A stretch of 64,000 nt of DNA from assembly GCA_024229515.1 (NCBI GenBank), contig JAAESI010000242.1, positions 124,001-188,000 on the forward strand. Direction: 5' to 3'. Below, piece after piece: positions 8,716-17,240 of the stretch; the stretch's first letter is position 1, and the number at the start of each line of letters is the position of its first letter. Below the pieces are notes generated by a model. The model made no database searches. It was not told the origin of the DNA and was given only the letters and a program-made list of their open reading frames with translations. This DNA is from Pseudomonadota bacterium. Its GTDB lineage: Bacteria > Myxococcota_A > UBA796 > UBA9615. A program made the position numbers and the translations under genes.

Positions 8716-10416
8716 ATGACCACCGTCACCGACAGCATCAGCATCCAGGCCGCCAAGGAGCACCCGCTCCCCGAACTGACCCCCGGTCAGACCGTCGGAG
8801 GTCTCTTCGAAGTACTCGATAAGCTCGACGAGGGTCTCCTCGGCGCGGTGTACCGGGTCAAGCACACCAAGACCGGCCAGGTCGTGGCCCTGAAGATCAT
8901 CCGCCCCTCGCTCCTGTCGGAGTCGATGACGCTGGACCGATTCTCGAGCGCGATCTCGGGGATCAAGACGGTCAAGCACCCCGACGTCGTGGAGATCTAC
9001 GACAGCGGTGAGCACGACGGTGTCTTCTTCTTCACGATGGAGTTCGTTGAGAACGCCACCTCGCTGCGGTCGGTGCTCAACGAGTACCGCGCCTCCGGCA
9101 AGGAGATGCCGCGCAACGAGATGCTCGACATCCTGACGGGGCTGCTCAAGCTCCTGGACGAGCTCCACCCGGGCAACCTGCACCGGAACCTGAAGCCCGA
9201 GAACATCCTGATCCTGAAGAGCAAGACGCCCGACGGGAAGGTCACGCGGCGCATCCGCCTCACCGACATGGCGATCGCCCGGGTGGTCAGCCTCGCCGAC
9301 AGCGGCATGGACCGCGAGGGCGCCTGGTACCTGGCCCCGGAGATGAGCGAGTTCGGCGACAAGGCGAACCCCAGCTCGGACCTCTACTCGGTCGGCGCGA
9401 TCTTCTACGAGATGATGACCGGCTTCCCGCCGGTGGGACGCTACGAGATGCCTTCGGCGATCCTGGAGGGCGGGGTCAGCGAGCTGGTCGACGACCTCGT
9501 CGAGATCTCGCTGGCGCCGAACCCGCAGGATCGGTTCAACACCGCCGACGACATGCTCGCCGCGCTGGAGGAGACGTTCTCGGACTACTACGGCGCCGCC
9601 CAGGTCAACATGACCCGGACGCTGGTGCTGCTGGGCATCCTCACGCTCGTCTCGGTGTTCGCGATCTTCTACTTCAAGAACGCCGAGCTCACGCCCGAGG
9701 AGCAGCAGGCGATCGAGGATGCGCGCATTGCCGAGGTTCGCGCCGCGGTGAAGGCGAGCCCGGTCGGTCCGGCCGCCTCCGGAACCAAGGACGGCATGGT
9801 CTGGATCCCCAGCGGCCAGTACGTGGCCGGCAAGTGGAGCGCAGGCGAGTGGGACTTCGACACCGCCCAGGGTCGTGACGAACAGATCATCGAGGTGGGC
9901 GGCTTCTGGATCGACGTCTACGAGGCGCACAGCGCCGCCAAGGAGATCGCCGAGGACGACGACGAGGCGACGATCGCGGAGAAGACCGGGTGGAACGAGC
10001 AGTGGGCCGGCACGCTGGATGTCGACCGCACCTGGGTCGAAGCCAAGGGACTCTGCGAGCAGCAGGGCAAGCGGCTGTGCACCGAGGACGAGTGGGAGAA
10101 GGCCTGCCGCGGCTCGGACAACGCTGACTACACCTACGGCAGCACCTACGAGCCGAAGCGCTGCCCGGAGTCGGGCTACAGCCGCAACCAGCCGTACAGG
10201 GCGGACATGCACCCCGCGTGCAAGAGCGACTACGGCATCTTCAACCTCGGCGGCGGCGCCACCGAGTGGACCACCACCGCCACCTCCGGCGGCAACTACG
10301 TCGTCAAGCCCGGCGGAGTCGGGGACGACGCCAAGGGCACGCGCTGCTCCGGTCGCACCGACCGTTCGGCGAACTTCGCCCAGATCCACGTCGGCTACCG
10401 CTGCTGCGCCGATTAG
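8716..10416 (+). CDS. Membrane-anchored predicted pseudokinase fused to an FGE/sulfatase-modifying-factor-like domain
   Basis: A 566-residue fusion. Residues about 30-290 have the Ser/Thr kinase fold: VALK (Lys60), APE (about 207-209) and the helical C-lobe. The catalytic Asp of HRD is Asn158 (HRNLKPEN), DFG reads DMA (184-186), and the glycine loop is reduced to DEGLLG. Catalytic phosphotransfer is therefore doubtful. One membrane helix follows (about 299-320). Residues 354-566 are an FGE/SUMF1-type domain (GMVWIPSG, GGFWIDVYEA, RLCTEDEWEKACRG, NLGGGATEWT, HVGYRCC) with many Cys, predicted to be periplasmic. The layout suggests a transmembrane binding or scaffold protein rather than an enzyme. 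A TATGCC hexamer lies 8 bases before the ATG. Confidence 0.86.
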   Translation: MTTVTDSISIQAAKEHPLPELTPGQTVGGLFEVLDKLDEGLLGAVYRVKHTKTGQVVALKIIRPSLLSESMTLDRFSSAISGIKTVKHPDVVEIYDSGEHDGVFFFTMEFVENATSLRSVLNEYRASGKEMPRNEMLDILTGLLKLLDELHPGNLHRNLKPENILILKSKTPDGKVTRRIRLTDMAIARVVSLADSGMDREGAWYLAPEMSEFGDKANPSSDLYSVGAIFYEMMTGFPPVGRYEMPSAILEGGVSELVDDLVEISLAPNPQDRFNTADDMLAALEETFSDYYGAAQVNMTRTLVLLGILTLVSVFAIFYFKNAELTPEEQQAIEDARIAEVRAAVKASPVGPAASGTKDGMVWIPSGQYVAGKWSAGEWDFDTAQGRDEQIIEVGGFWIDVYEAHSAAKEIAEDDDEATIAEKTGWNEQWAGTLDVDRTWVEAKGLCEQQGKRLCTEDEWEKACRGSDNADYTYGSTYEPKRCPESGYSRNQPYRADMHPACKSDYGIFNLGGGATEWTTTATSGGNYVVKPGGVGDDAKGTRCSGRTDRSANFAQIHVGYRCCAD

Positions 10417-10429
10417 ACCTTGGTGACGT

Positions 10430-11233
10430 TCAGGCCCTGGTGACTTCTTCGTCGTAGTCGGCGACGGGGCCGGCGGCGGTGTCGGACGGGTGGTCGATGA
10501 GTTCTCGAAGAACCAGCCCGTAAACGTACGGATCTTCAACCAAATCCATGTGGCCGAGTTCGCGGACCAGGAGGTTGCGCACGGCTTCCCCATCGCGCGG
10601 GGTCAGCACCGAGCTGCGCCAGGGGCAGACCAGGTCGTGGGCGCTGTAGACCGACACGAGCCGGCATGAGCCAGGGAACGCCTCGTCCTTCAGCTCCTTG
10701 ATCAGCGGCGACATCGGGAACAGCTGCCACAGGCCGCGGCTCACCAGGAGCAGCCCCACGCCAGCGCCGAGGGCGGCCGTCGGGGTCCCGTGGTGCGGGC
10801 TCCCGAGGGTGATGACGGTCTTGGCGTACTCATCGCCACCGGCGCGCTGCACCAGGTAGCGGGCGACGATGCCGCCCATGCTGTGGCCGATGACGTGCAG
10901 GGAGTCGATGCCGTAGCGATCGCGGAGCTTGCGGACCTTGGCGTCGATCATGCGCGCCAGCTGAGGCACCCCGCGGGTGTTGAAGTTGTTCAGCAGACCG
11001 CCCAGGTGGAAGCTGACCACCCGGTATCCGTCGGCCCGCAGCCGCGCCTCCATCGTCTCCATGACCCGTCGGGTCTGCATGAAGCCCTGGATGAGGAGGA
11101 TGGTGTCGCCGGGGAGGCCCGCGTCGTCGCGACGGGAGGTCGCATCGCCCACGTAGTAGCGCAGTGCGCCGACGTTTCCAGCGAAGTGTCGCCCCACTCC
11201 ACGGGCGATCGAGACGGGACTGAAACGGCTCAC
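10430..11233 (-). CDS. Alpha/beta-hydrolase, lipase/esterase type
   Basis: About 267 residues with the lipase arrangement: oxyanion region LLIQGFMQTRR, nucleophile elbow HVIGHSMGGIVARYL (Ser in GHSMGG), LGSPHHGTPTA (typical of bacterial triacylglycerol lipases), acid Asp in YSAHDLVCPW and catalytic His in ELGHMDLV. No clear signal peptide is seen. The start is ambiguous: GTG at 11231-11233 avoids invading the purM promoter region, while an ATG at 11267-11269 would add 12 residues. It is convergent with the kinase-FGE gene (13-base gap) and divergent from purM. Confidence 0.82.
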   Translation of the reverse strand: MSRFSPVSIARGVGRHFAGNVGALRYYVGDATSRRDDAGLPGDTILLIQGFMQTRRVMETMEARLRADGYRVVSFHLGGLLNNFNTRGVPQLARMIDAKVRKLRDRYGIDSLHVIGHSMGGIVARYLVQRAGGDEYAKTVITLGSPHHGTPTAALGAGVGLLLVSRGLWQLFPMSPLIKELKDEAFPGSCRLVSVYSAHDLVCPWRSSVLTPRDGEAVRNLLVRELGHMDLVEDPYVYGLVLRELIDHPSDTAAGPVADYDEEVTRA

Positions 11234-11280
11234 TGCCCTGGACTGTACTCGGACTGGGGGATGCTGCATATTCCCGGCGC

Positions 11281-12318
11281 GTGAGCCACGACCGCTACAA
11301 GGAAGCTGGCGTCGACATCGACGCCGGAAACTCACTCATCAAGCGCATCGGCCCCTTCGCCGCGGCGACGTCGCGCCCAGAGGTGCTGGGCGGGCTCGGT
11401 GGCTTCGGCTCGATGTGGAAGATCCCGGCGGGCCGGTTCGAGGACCTGGTGCTCGTCAGCGGCACCGATGGGGTCGGCACCAAGCTCAAGATCGCCCAGG
11501 CCGCAGGCGTGCACGACACGATCGGCATCGATCTCGTCGCGATGTGCGTGAACGACGTCGTCTGCGCCGGCGCGGAGCCCTTCTTCTTCCTGGACTACTA
11601 CGCCTGCGGGAGGCTCGACGTGGACGTCGCCGCCGACGTGGTCAAGGGGATCGCCGACGGCTGCACCCAGGCCGGCTGCTCGCTGGTCGGCGGCGAGACG
11701 GCCGAGATGCCGGGCGTGTACGCCGATGACGTCTACGACCTCGCCGGCTTCTGCGTCGGCGGCGTGGAGCGGGCCGACATCCTCGACGGCAGCCAGGTTC
11801 GCCGGGGGATGAAGTTGCTCGGCCTCGCCAGCACGGGCATCCACAGCAACGGCTTCTCCCTCGTCCGCAAGGTGGTGCTGGAAGAGCACGGCCTGTCGAT
11901 GAGCGACCCGATGCCGGGCTGCGACGGCACCGTCGCCGAGACCCTGCTGACCCCCACCCGCATCTACGTGCTCCCCGTGCTCCGCGCGCTGCGTGAGTTC
12001 GACGTCGGGGCGGTCTGCCACATCACCGGCGGAGGCCTCGTCGAGAACCTCCCACGCGTGCTCCCCAAGGGCGCCGTGGCCCGCATCGAGCGGGGCTCCT
12101 GGGACATCCCCCCGGTCTTCCGCAGCATCCAGGAGCTCGGCGGAATCACCGACGGCGAGATGGTGCGCACCTTCAACCACGGCGTCGGCATGGTGATGGC
12201 GGTGGACGCCGAGCAGGCCTCCGACGTGCTTGAGTTGATGGGCGCGATGGGGGCTCCCGGCACGGTCATCGGCGAGATCGTCGCCGACGACGGTGATCCG
12301 CGGACCGAGTTCGTCTAG
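11281..12318 (+). CDS. purM: Phosphoribosylformylglycinamidine cyclo-ligase (AIR synthetase)
   Basis: 345 residues, standard length. It catalyses the ATP-dependent ring closure of FGAM to AIR, step five of purine synthesis. Typical motifs: YKEAGVDIDAGNSLI at the N terminus, GTDGVGTKLKIA, DLVAMCVNDVVCAGAEP, LVGGETAEMPGVY and CHITGGGLVENLPRVLP. GTG start at 11281; a CATATT hexamer lies 8 bases upstream with no Shine-Dalgarno sequence, consistent with a leaderless message. It is followed after 8 bases by purN, the enzyme two steps earlier in the pathway. Confidence 0.97.
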   Translation: MSHDRYKEAGVDIDAGNSLIKRIGPFAAATSRPEVLGGLGGFGSMWKIPAGRFEDLVLVSGTDGVGTKLKIAQAAGVHDTIGIDLVAMCVNDVVCAGAEPFFFLDYYACGRLDVDVAADVVKGIADGCTQAGCSLVGGETAEMPGVYADDVYDLAGFCVGGVERADILDGSQVRRGMKLLGLASTGIHSNGFSLVRKVVLEEHGLSMSDPMPGCDGTVAETLLTPTRIYVLPVLRALREFDVGAVCHITGGGLVENLPRVLPKGAVARIERGSWDIPPVFRSIQELGGITDGEMVRTFNHGVGMVMAVDAEQASDVLELMGAMGAPGTVIGEIVADDGDPRTEFV

Positions 12319-12326
12319 GAGCCGCC

Positions 12327-12920
12327 GTGCCCACCAAGGTCGCCATCCTGATCTCCGGGCGCGGATCCAACATGGCCGCCATCCTCGACGCGGCCGATCG
12401 CGAAGGCTGGGACGTCGACTTCTGCCTCGTCCTGTCGAATAAGGCGAGCGCCGGCGGTTTGCAGCTGGCGGCCGACCGCGGCATCCCCACCGATGTGCTC
12501 GACCACCGCTCCTTCGGGCGCGGAAACCGGCACCTGTTCGACGCGGCGTTGGCCGAACGACTGCAAGCCGCGGGCGCCGAGTGGGTGGTGCTCGCGGGGT
12601 TCATGCGGATCCTCGGGTCCAACTTCGTCGGCCCCTTCGCCGGCCGAATCATGAACATCCACCCGAGCCTGCTGCCCAAGTACCAGGGGCTGCACACGCA
12701 CGAGCGCGCGCTCGCCGCCGGGGAGATCCGCGCCGGCTGCACCGTGCACCTGGTGGATGACAGCCTGGACGGCGGTCCGGTGCTCGCGCAGGCCGAAGTA
12801 CCCATCGTCGAAGGCGATGACGCCGATTCCCTCGCTGCGCGGGTGCTGATCGAGGAGCATCGCCTGTACCCTGCGGTGGTGCGCGCCGCGGTCGAAGGAC
12901 GCCTGGGAGAGCTGCGTTGA
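12327..12920 (+). CDS. purN: Phosphoribosylglycinamide formyltransferase (GAR transformylase)
   Basis: 197 residues. It transfers a formyl group from 10-formyl-THF to GAR. The family signature is complete: ILISGRGSNMAAIL (phosphate loop), VLAGFMRILG, the catalytic block IMNIHPSLLPKYQGLHTH (Asn, His) and GCTVHLVDDSLDGGPVLAQ (catalytic Asp). GTG start, co-transcribed with purM. Its stop overlaps the TTG start of the following oxidoreductase (12917-12920). Confidence 0.97.
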   Translation: MPTKVAILISGRGSNMAAILDAADREGWDVDFCLVLSNKASAGGLQLAADRGIPTDVLDHRSFGRGNRHLFDAALAERLQAAGAEWVVLAGFMRILGSNFVGPFAGRIMNIHPSLLPKYQGLHTHERALAAGEIRAGCTVHLVDDSLDGGPVLAQAEVPIVEGDDADSLAARVLIEEHRLYPAVVRAAVEGRLGELR

Positions 12921-14401
12921 TCAGTCGGAACTACGAGGTCCTCGTCGTCGATCCCTCACCGGGGGCGTTGATCGCTGCCGCGTTGCTCGCGCGAGCCGGT
13001 CTGTCCGTGCTCGTGTTGGACGACCGCAAGGGGCCCACCGCCGCAGGCGGCTTCCGCTTCGTGCGCCACCGCCCCCCGATCACCGGGTTCGGCGGGGGCA
13101 TGCTCCTGACCCGCACCCTCAAGGCCTTGAAGTTCCACCCCCACGAGCTCCAGGCGGTCCGCCGCTCCGAGCCGGGGCTGCAGATCATCACGTCGCGCCA
13201 CCGCATGAACGTGGCCACCACCCCCGAGGGGCTCGGCGCAGAGTTGGCCCGGGAGTACCCCCGCGACGCCAAGGAGCTGCAGCGGATCATGAGCCAGGCG
13301 CTGGCGTCGGGGCAGTCGTTCGCCGACGCCCTGGACCGGGCCGCGGAGGAGGCCGGCCAGACCGGGTTCCTCCACAGCGTCGGCCTCGCCCGGCCCGGCT
13401 GGAACCCTCCCCTTCCCCCCGCGGACGTGCCCACCTGGGGCGAGTTCGTCGGCAGCTCCGACCTGTCCGACGAGGCCCGCATCATGCTGCGGGCCCTGCT
13501 TCGCCCCTTCTGCGCGCTGGACGTGGTCGAGGATCTGCCCCTGCCGGTGGCGGGCATCCACCTCTGCTCCGTGCTCGACGGGGTCTACAGCGATCCCGGC
13601 GAGGAGCACGCGCTGCTGGCGCTGCTGCTGCGCCGCGTGCAGGCGATGCGGGTGGACGTGCTGCCGGAGAAGCTCGAAGCCCTCGTGGGAAGCCGCCGGC
13701 GCGTCGACGCCGCCCTGTTCGAGGGCAAAGACGAAGAGATGCCACTGGATCACGTTATCACCGGCGGCGATCCCGAGGATCTGCTCCCGTGGCTCCCCGG
13801 CGGCGCGCGCGCCTACGATCGCGTGCTCAACCGCCTCGCCCCTTCGCACTTCCGCTACTCGATCCACCTCGGAGTGGCCGACGAGGTCGTGCCCCCGGAC
13901 CTGGCCGAGCACGCCGTGGTCGTGGACGACGGCCTCGACGCGGTCGACGAGCCGGGCGGCTCGATGATGGTCACGACCACGCCCAAGGGGAGCGCGCTGG
14001 CCCCCGACGGGTTCCGCTCGATGACGGTCTCCACGCTGGTGCCGTACGCCGAAGACGGCTTCCTGCCGACCGACCTGGACGGCGTCGCGGGCCGCATGCT
14101 CGACCGCATGAAGTGGCTGGTGCCGTGGTTGGAGCGGCACCTGGAGGTGCTGCAGGTCCCGACCTCGGATCAGGCCAGCGACGAAACGCCCATCCCGGTG
14201 GATCCCCGCCCCGTCGCCTACACCCCCGCGATCCCGCCGGCGGACGATCCCGTCGCCGCCGGGCTGGGCGTGTTCCTGCCCCACCGCAACGTCTACTGCG
14301 CCGGTCCGGCCGCCTTCCCGGCGCTCGGTCTGGGGGGTGAGTCCCTCGCGGGACGGCTGGTCGAACGGCTGAGCCTCGCCGGCGCCAAACGGCCCGGTTA
14401 A
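12917..14401 (+). CDS. FAD/NAD(P)-binding oxidoreductase, amine-oxidase/phytoene-desaturase-like
   Basis: 494 residues. The N terminus has a Rossmann beta-alpha-beta unit (EVLVVDPSPGALIAAALLAR), but the usual GxGxxG is degraded to DPSPGA. A C-terminal motif, NVYCAGPAAFPALGLGGES, matches the FAD-closing segment of amine-oxidase/carotenoid-desaturase-type flavoproteins. The substrate is unknown. The TTG start overlaps the purN stop by 4 bases, so translation is coupled. Its TAA stop shares bases with the stop of the convergent rel gene in a TTAA palindrome. Given the altered dinucleotide-binding loop, weak or modified FAD binding is possible. Confidence 0.68.
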   Translation: MISRNYEVLVVDPSPGALIAAALLARAGLSVLVLDDRKGPTAAGGFRFVRHRPPITGFGGGMLLTRTLKALKFHPHELQAVRRSEPGLQIITSRHRMNVATTPEGLGAELAREYPRDAKELQRIMSQALASGQSFADALDRAAEEAGQTGFLHSVGLARPGWNPPLPPADVPTWGEFVGSSDLSDEARIMLRALLRPFCALDVVEDLPLPVAGIHLCSVLDGVYSDPGEEHALLALLLRRVQAMRVDVLPEKLEALVGSRRRVDAALFEGKDEEMPLDHVITGGDPEDLLPWLPGGARAYDRVLNRLAPSHFRYSIHLGVADEVVPPDLAEHAVVVDDGLDAVDEPGGSMMVTTTPKGSALAPDGFRSMTVSTLVPYAEDGFLPTDLDGVAGRMLDRMKWLVPWLERHLEVLQVPTSDQASDETPIPVDPRPVAYTPAIPPADDPVAAGLGVFLPHRNVYCAGPAAFPALGLGGESLAGRLVERLSLAGAKRPG

Positions 14402-16578
14402 GCAGGACCGCCGACGCGGACCCGGTCCACGCTGATGACGCCCTTGAGGCGCTCCAGGTGGCTCATCATCTGCCGCAGTTGGGTCGCGTCGTTGACCGCC
14501 ACGTCCAGCGTGATCAGGCCGCGATCTTCCTTGGTGGTGCGGATGTCCGCGGACGTGATGTTCACGTTCAGCTTGCCGATCGCCTTGGTCAGCTCCGCCA
14601 GCATCATCGGACGGTCGACGGTGACGACGTGGATGCGCGCCTGGTGGGGTGCCTTGTGGGCGGTGTCCCACTCGACCTCGACGCGCCGCTCCGGCCCCAG
14701 GGCCAGCGCCTGCGGGCAGTTGGACGCGTGCACGGTGATGCCCCGCCCGACCGTGATGTAGCCGAGGATCGGATCCCCCGGCAGCGGCCGGCAGCACTTG
14801 GCGAAGACCGTGAGCATGCCGTCCTGGCCGTCGATCTTGACCGGGGATCCACCCCGTCGGTTCAGGCGCTTGAACAGCCGCGACAGGGTCGTGGTCTGAA
14901 TCTCCTCGATCTCGTCCGAGGTGTCCTGGCTGAGCTTCTCCGCTTCGACGTAGTACGGAAGGATGCGCTCGACGTCCAGGCGGCCGTAGCCGATCCCCTG
15001 GTACAGCTCGATGGGGTTCTGCAGGTGCAGATGCTCCAGCGCCTGCTGCAGATCGTCCTTCTTGACGACCGCCTTGAGGCTCTTGCCGTGCTTGCGCAGC
15101 TCCTGGTCGAGCAGACGCTTGCCGACCTCGACCGCCTGCTTGCGTTCGTCGTTGCGCAGGTGCTGTCGGATCTTGCTCAGCGCCCGCGACGTCTTGGCCA
15201 TCTGCAGCCAGTCCTTCTTGGGGTGCTGGTCGTTCTTCTGCAGGACCTCGATCGTGTCGCCGGAGCGCAGCGGGTAGTTCAGCTTGACCATGCGGCCGTT
15301 GATGCGGGCGCCCGCGCAGTGGTTGCCGACCTCCGTGTGGATGGCGTAGGCGAAGTCCAGCGGGGTGCTTCCGCGGGGGAACCACTTCACGTCGCCGCGC
15401 GGCGTGTAGACGTAGACCTGATCGGCGTACAGGTCGACCTTGAGCACATCCAGGAACTCCCGTGAGTCCTCGATGTCCTCAGCCCAGCGCAGCAGCTGGC
15501 GGACCTTCGTGTACTTCTCGATCTCTTCCTTCTTGAGGGCGAGCTTGCCCTCCTTGTACTTCCAGTGCGCGGCGATGCCGAACTCGCCGAAGCGGTGCAT
15601 CTCCTCGGTACGAATCTGCACTTCGATCCGCTGCGCTTCGGGGCCGATCACCGTCGTGTGCAGCGACTGGTAGCCGTTGGCCTTGGGCTGGGCGATGTAG
15701 TCCTTGAACTTCTCGCTCTGAGGCGTCCAGAGGCCGTGCACCATGCCGAGGGCGCCGTAGCACTGGGTGACGTTCTCGACGGTGATGCGGAACGCCAGCA
15801 GGTCATGGACCTCCTCGAAGGTCAGCTGCTTGCTCTGCATCTTGAGCCAGATGGACCACAGACGCTTGACGCGTCCGCTGATCTCGGCGCCTGGGTAGGC
15901 CCCCTCGATCTCCGAGACGAGCTGCTCCTTGACCCGCTCGATGTAGGCCTCGAACCAGGGACGTCGGGCCTCGACCTGGCGCTCCAGCTCGGCGTAGACG
16001 TCCTCGTGGAGGTACCGGAAGGAGAGATCCTCCAGCTCGCCCTTGATGGAGACGATGCCGAGCCGGTTGGCGATCGGCGCGTACAGGTCCATCGTCTCCT
16101 GCGCGATCCGAACCCGCTTGTCCGGCCGCATCGCCTCCAGCGTCTGCATGTTGTGCAGCCGGTCGGCGAGCTTGATGACGATCACCCGGATGTCGCGGGA
16201 CATCGCCAGCACCAGCTTGCGGAAGTTCTCCGCCTGGGCCTCCTCCGCGGTGCGGAAGTCGAGCTTGTCCAGCTTCGTGACGCCGTCCACCAGCTCGCTG
16301 ATGTCGGGGCTGAACTTCTCCCCGATGTCGTCCAGCGTGGCGTCGGTGTCCTCGACGGTGTCGTGGAGGATCGCGGCGGCGAGGGTGTCGGTGTCCATCC
16401 GCAGGTCCGCGAGGATGTTCGCGACCTCCAGCGGATGGGCGAAGTACGGCTCGCCCGACTTGCGCGTCTGCCCCGCGTGGTGCTTCTGGGCGTAGACCCA
16501 GGCTTTGCGGAGCAGGCCCAGATCCGCATCCGGCGCGTAGGCGCGGACGTTGTCGAGGATCTGATCGAGGCGAATCAT
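14398..16578 (-). CDS. rel: Bifunctional (p)ppGpp synthetase/hydrolase
   Basis: 726 residues, the full Rel/SpoT architecture. The HD hydrolase domain is intact (His48, His72-Asp73 and Glu76-Asp77 in LHDTVEDTD). The synthetase domain has GRVKRLWSIWLKMQ, EVHDLLAFRI and KANGYQSLHTTVIGP. TGS (about 390-450) and a C-terminal ACT domain (from about 650) follow. With both active sites present it should both make and degrade the alarmone. It lies 65 bases after gmk; rpoZ, often found between these two genes, is absent. It overlaps the convergent oxidoreductase stop. Confidence 0.95.
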   Translation of the reverse strand: MIRLDQILDNVRAYAPDADLGLLRKAWVYAQKHHAGQTRKSGEPYFAHPLEVANILADLRMDTDTLAAAILHDTVEDTDATLDDIGEKFSPDISELVDGVTKLDKLDFRTAEEAQAENFRKLVLAMSRDIRVIVIKLADRLHNMQTLEAMRPDKRVRIAQETMDLYAPIANRLGIVSIKGELEDLSFRYLHEDVYAELERQVEARRPWFEAYIERVKEQLVSEIEGAYPGAEISGRVKRLWSIWLKMQSKQLTFEEVHDLLAFRITVENVTQCYGALGMVHGLWTPQSEKFKDYIAQPKANGYQSLHTTVIGPEAQRIEVQIRTEEMHRFGEFGIAAHWKYKEGKLALKKEEIEKYTKVRQLLRWAEDIEDSREFLDVLKVDLYADQVYVYTPRGDVKWFPRGSTPLDFAYAIHTEVGNHCAGARINGRMVKLNYPLRSGDTIEVLQKNDQHPKKDWLQMAKTSRALSKIRQHLRNDERKQAVEVGKRLLDQELRKHGKSLKAVVKKDDLQQALEHLHLQNPIELYQGIGYGRLDVERILPYYVEAEKLSQDTSDEIEEIQTTTLSRLFKRLNRRGGSPVKIDGQDGMLTVFAKCCRPLPGDPILGYITVGRGITVHASNCPQALALGPERRVEVEWDTAHKAPHQARIHVVTVDRPMMLAELTKAIGKLNVNITSADIRTTKEDRGLITLDVAVNDATQLRQMMSHLERLKGVISVDRVRVGGPA

Positions 16579-16606
16579 CTGCTGGCTGGGTTTCCGACTT
16601 GCAACT

Positions 16607-16633
16607 GTAGCAACGGCACCTGCGGCTTGCTAC
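16607..16633. repeat. Inverted repeat in the gmk-rel gap
   Basis: Perfect 7-base arms GTAGCAA (16607-16613) and TTGCTAC (16627-16633) lie 29-55 bases upstream of the rel start on the minus strand. On that strand a TACAGT hexamer partly overlaps the proximal arm, so the repeat may be an operator for a rel-specific promoter. The function is inferred only from position. Confidence 0.4.
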
Positions 16634-16643
16634 GGGCCCCCCT

Positions 16644-17240
16644 TCAGGAGCGGGGAGCCCTTCGGAGGGGGGCCCGCGCGGCCCGTTCGGCCTCGATGAA
16701 GGCGACAAACTCGTCGGTGGCGCGCGCCAGATCATCGTTGGTGATGCGGACATCGAACCAACCGGCTTGTTCCACCTCGTGCCGGGCCGTCACCAGCCTG
16801 CGGTCGATGACGTCCTTGGCGTCGGTGGCGCGGCCGCGGAGGCGGGCCTCCAGCACGTCGAACGACGGCGGGAGTACGAACAGGAAGGCCGCGTCGACCC
16901 CCGAGTCCCGCACCTGGTCGGCTCCCTGGACGTCGATGTCCAGCAGCACCACGGCCCCTGCGGCGACCCGGTCGACGGCGTAGCTGCGCAGGGTGCCGTA
17001 GCTGTTGCCGTGCACCGTCGCGTGCTCCAGGAACGCATCCTCGTCCCGCCGGCGCGCAAACTCCCCGGCGTCCACGAAGAAGTAGTCGACCCCGTCCACC
17101 TCGCCCGTCCGCGGAGGCCGCGTCGTGCAGGAGACCGAGAACTCGACCTCGGGGATCCGCTCGCGGACCCCCGCCACCAGCGTGGACTTGCCCACCCCCG
17201 ACGGGCCGGTCATCACCAACAGCAGGCCCGGCTGACTCAT
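16644..17240 (-). CDS. gmk: Guanylate kinase
   Basis: 198 residues. It phosphorylates GMP to GDP with ATP, linking guaA output (also in this window) to GTP and ppGpp. Motifs: P-loop GPSGVGKST at residues 12-20, GMP-binding SCTTRPPRTGEVDGVDYFFV, EHATVHGNSYGT and the LLDIDVQGADQVR block. The start overlaps the end of yicC by 4 bases. It is directly upstream of rel, so a GTP-pool enzyme and the alarmone enzyme probably share a transcript. Confidence 0.96.
   Translation of the reverse strand: MSQPGLLLVMTGPSGVGKSTLVAGVRERIPEVEFSVSCTTRPPRTGEVDGVDYFFVDAGEFARRRDEDAFLEHATVHGNSYGTLRSYAVDRVAAGAVVLLDIDVQGADQVRDSGVDAAFLFVLPPSFDVLEARLRGRATDAKDVIDRRLVTARHEVEQAGWFDVRITNDDLARATDEFVAFIEAERAARAPLRRAPRS

Noticed and set aside
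12917..14401. FAD oxidoreductase considered as a QhpG substitute
   Set aside because: It is 21 kb from the qhp-like operon, coupled to purN, and resembles amine-oxidase/desaturase flavoproteins with a degraded FAD loop rather than a flavin monooxygenase.
16579..16643. Possible rpoZ between gmk and rel
   Set aside because: The gap is only 65 bases, too short for omega, and has no open frame of that kind.
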